Below the pieces are notes generated by a model that searched no databases, had not been told where the DNA came from, and saw only the letters and a list, made by a program, of their open reading frames with translations. The translations under genes and the position numbers were made by a program. Below, piece after piece: positions 6,006-6,124 of a stretch of DNA of 6,124 bases (position 1 is the stretch's first letter; each line of letters begins with the position of its first letter). The stretch is from Phycisphaerales bacterium UBA2402 (lineage in GTDB: Bacteria; Planctomycetota; Phycisphaerae; Phycisphaerales; UBA1924), in contig DDSA01000024.1 in NCBI GenBank assembly GCA_002343715.1, positions 1 to 6,124 of the forward strand, read 5' to 3'.

Positions 6006-6041
6006 CCCCGCGGGCGTGCCGAAAGGCGTGCGTTCGCGGGG
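6006..6041 (+). other. Leader hairpin 3 with a GAAA tetraloop
   Basis: CCCCGCG (6006-6012) pairs with CGCGGGG (6035-6041). After a 1x3 internal loop, GCGTGCC (6014-6020) pairs with GGCGTGC (6025-6031), including two G-U pairs, around a GAAA tetraloop. It lies 55 nt before the mature 16S end. Confidence 0.65.
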
Positions 6042-6063
6042 TAACATGGTCTTCTTCTCTTGA

Positions 6064-6088
6064 GATCCACCCTTCGCAAGAAGGGATC
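6064..6088 (+). other. GCAA-loop hairpin next to the 16S 5' end
   Basis: CCCTTC-GCAA-GAAGGG (6070-6085) is a perfect 6-bp stem with a GNRA loop. GAT (6064-6066) and ATC (6086-6088) extend it past a 3-nt bulge. It ends eight bases before the mature 16S start, so it may mark or block a processing site. A pyrimidine-rich stretch (about 6049-6060) precedes it and could pair with the 16S 3' flank, which is outside the window. Confidence 0.5.
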
Positions 6089-6096
6089 AAAGAAAT

Positions 6097-6124
6097 CAAC
6101 TGAAGAGTTTGATCATGGCTCAGA
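6097..6124 (+). rRNA. rrs: 16S ribosomal RNA, 5' end only (cut by the window edge)
   Basis: TGAAGAGTTTGATCATGGCT, followed by CAGA, is the near-universal 16S 5' sequence that contains the 27F primer site. Aligning with E. coli (AAATTGAAGAG) puts mature position 1 at about 6097. The first four bases here (CAAC) differ from E. coli, so the exact end is uncertain by a few bases. The rest of the gene runs out of the window. Confidence 0.96.

Larger units (their letters stand above)
5587..6096 (+). ncRNA. Transcribed leader of the 16S rRNA gene
   Basis: This stretch of about 510 nt between the promoter and the mature 16S end contains no supported protein gene. Short frames exist on both strands but lack ribosome sites and protein-like composition. 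It is dense in inverted repeats that pair locally: 5590-5601 (CCGA/TCGG, four-T loop), 5627-5640, 5723-5774, 5785-5841 (ATCTGT/ACAGAT, extended by CC/GG past one bulge), 5847-5870 (GCCCCG/CGGGGC), 5879-5927, 5943-5966, 5967-5998, 6006-6041 and 6064-6088. A boxA site lies at 5679-5691. In other bacteria such leaders recruit antitermination factors and help 16S folding and processing. That role is inferred here from position and boxA. Confidence 0.7.

Noticed and set aside
5574..6047. Minus-strand open frames (up to 157 codons) and short plus-strand frames in the rRNA leader
   Set aside because: No ribosome sites, no protein-like composition, and they run through the promoter, boxA and the perfect hairpins. 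Spurious frames of this kind are common around rRNA genes.
1..6124. tRNA genes, CRISPR arrays, insertion sequences, defence systems
   Set aside because: No cloverleaf, spaced direct repeats, terminal inverted repeats with a transposase, or relevant protein motifs were seen.

Overview
This is a GC-rich bacterial window, probably from a planctomycete and perhaps of the Phycisphaerae type. The lineage is inferred from the primary sigma factor, whose region 1.1 and long non-conserved region (with a [12 protein letters not shown] segment) resemble planctomycete RpoD as I remember them. No database search was possible.

Layout. (1) 1-719, plus strand: a four-helix membrane protein of unknown function whose 5' end may lie outside the window. 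(2) 533-2650, minus strand: rpoD, the primary sigma factor, converging on and overlapping the membrane gene by 187 bp. (3) 2896-4737, minus strand: dnaG, the replicative primase, 245 bp upstream of rpoD. This is the dnaG-rpoD core of the classical macromolecular-synthesis operon, with no rpsU in front of it. A good promoter (TTGGCA-N17-TGG-TACAGT, on the minus strand) lies just upstream of dnaG and helps fix its start codon. (4) 4738-5069: a divergent intergenic region with the dnaG promoter and a possibly structured 5' UTR. (5) 5070-5405, plus strand: a 111-residue protein with one membrane helix and no recognised function. (6) 5406-6096: no protein gene. It holds an rRNA-type promoter (TTGACC-N18-TAGTAT with an A-rich upstream element) and a leader of about 510 nt. 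The leader contains a boxA antitermination site, a GCAA-loop hairpin before it, a three-way junction after it, and a row of long perfect stems. (7) 6097-6124: the first bases of a 16S rRNA gene.

The window thus groups replication priming (DnaG), the housekeeping transcription factor (RpoD) and an rRNA operon start, all growth-linked functions, in about 6 kb. dnaG/rpoD and the rRNA gene point away from each other. The least ordinary parts are the long structured 16S leader, the sigma-factor C-terminal extension encoded opposite the tail of a membrane-protein gene, and the possible alternative-pairing 5' UTR of the small membrane protein. I see no mobile element, CRISPR array, tRNA or defence system.
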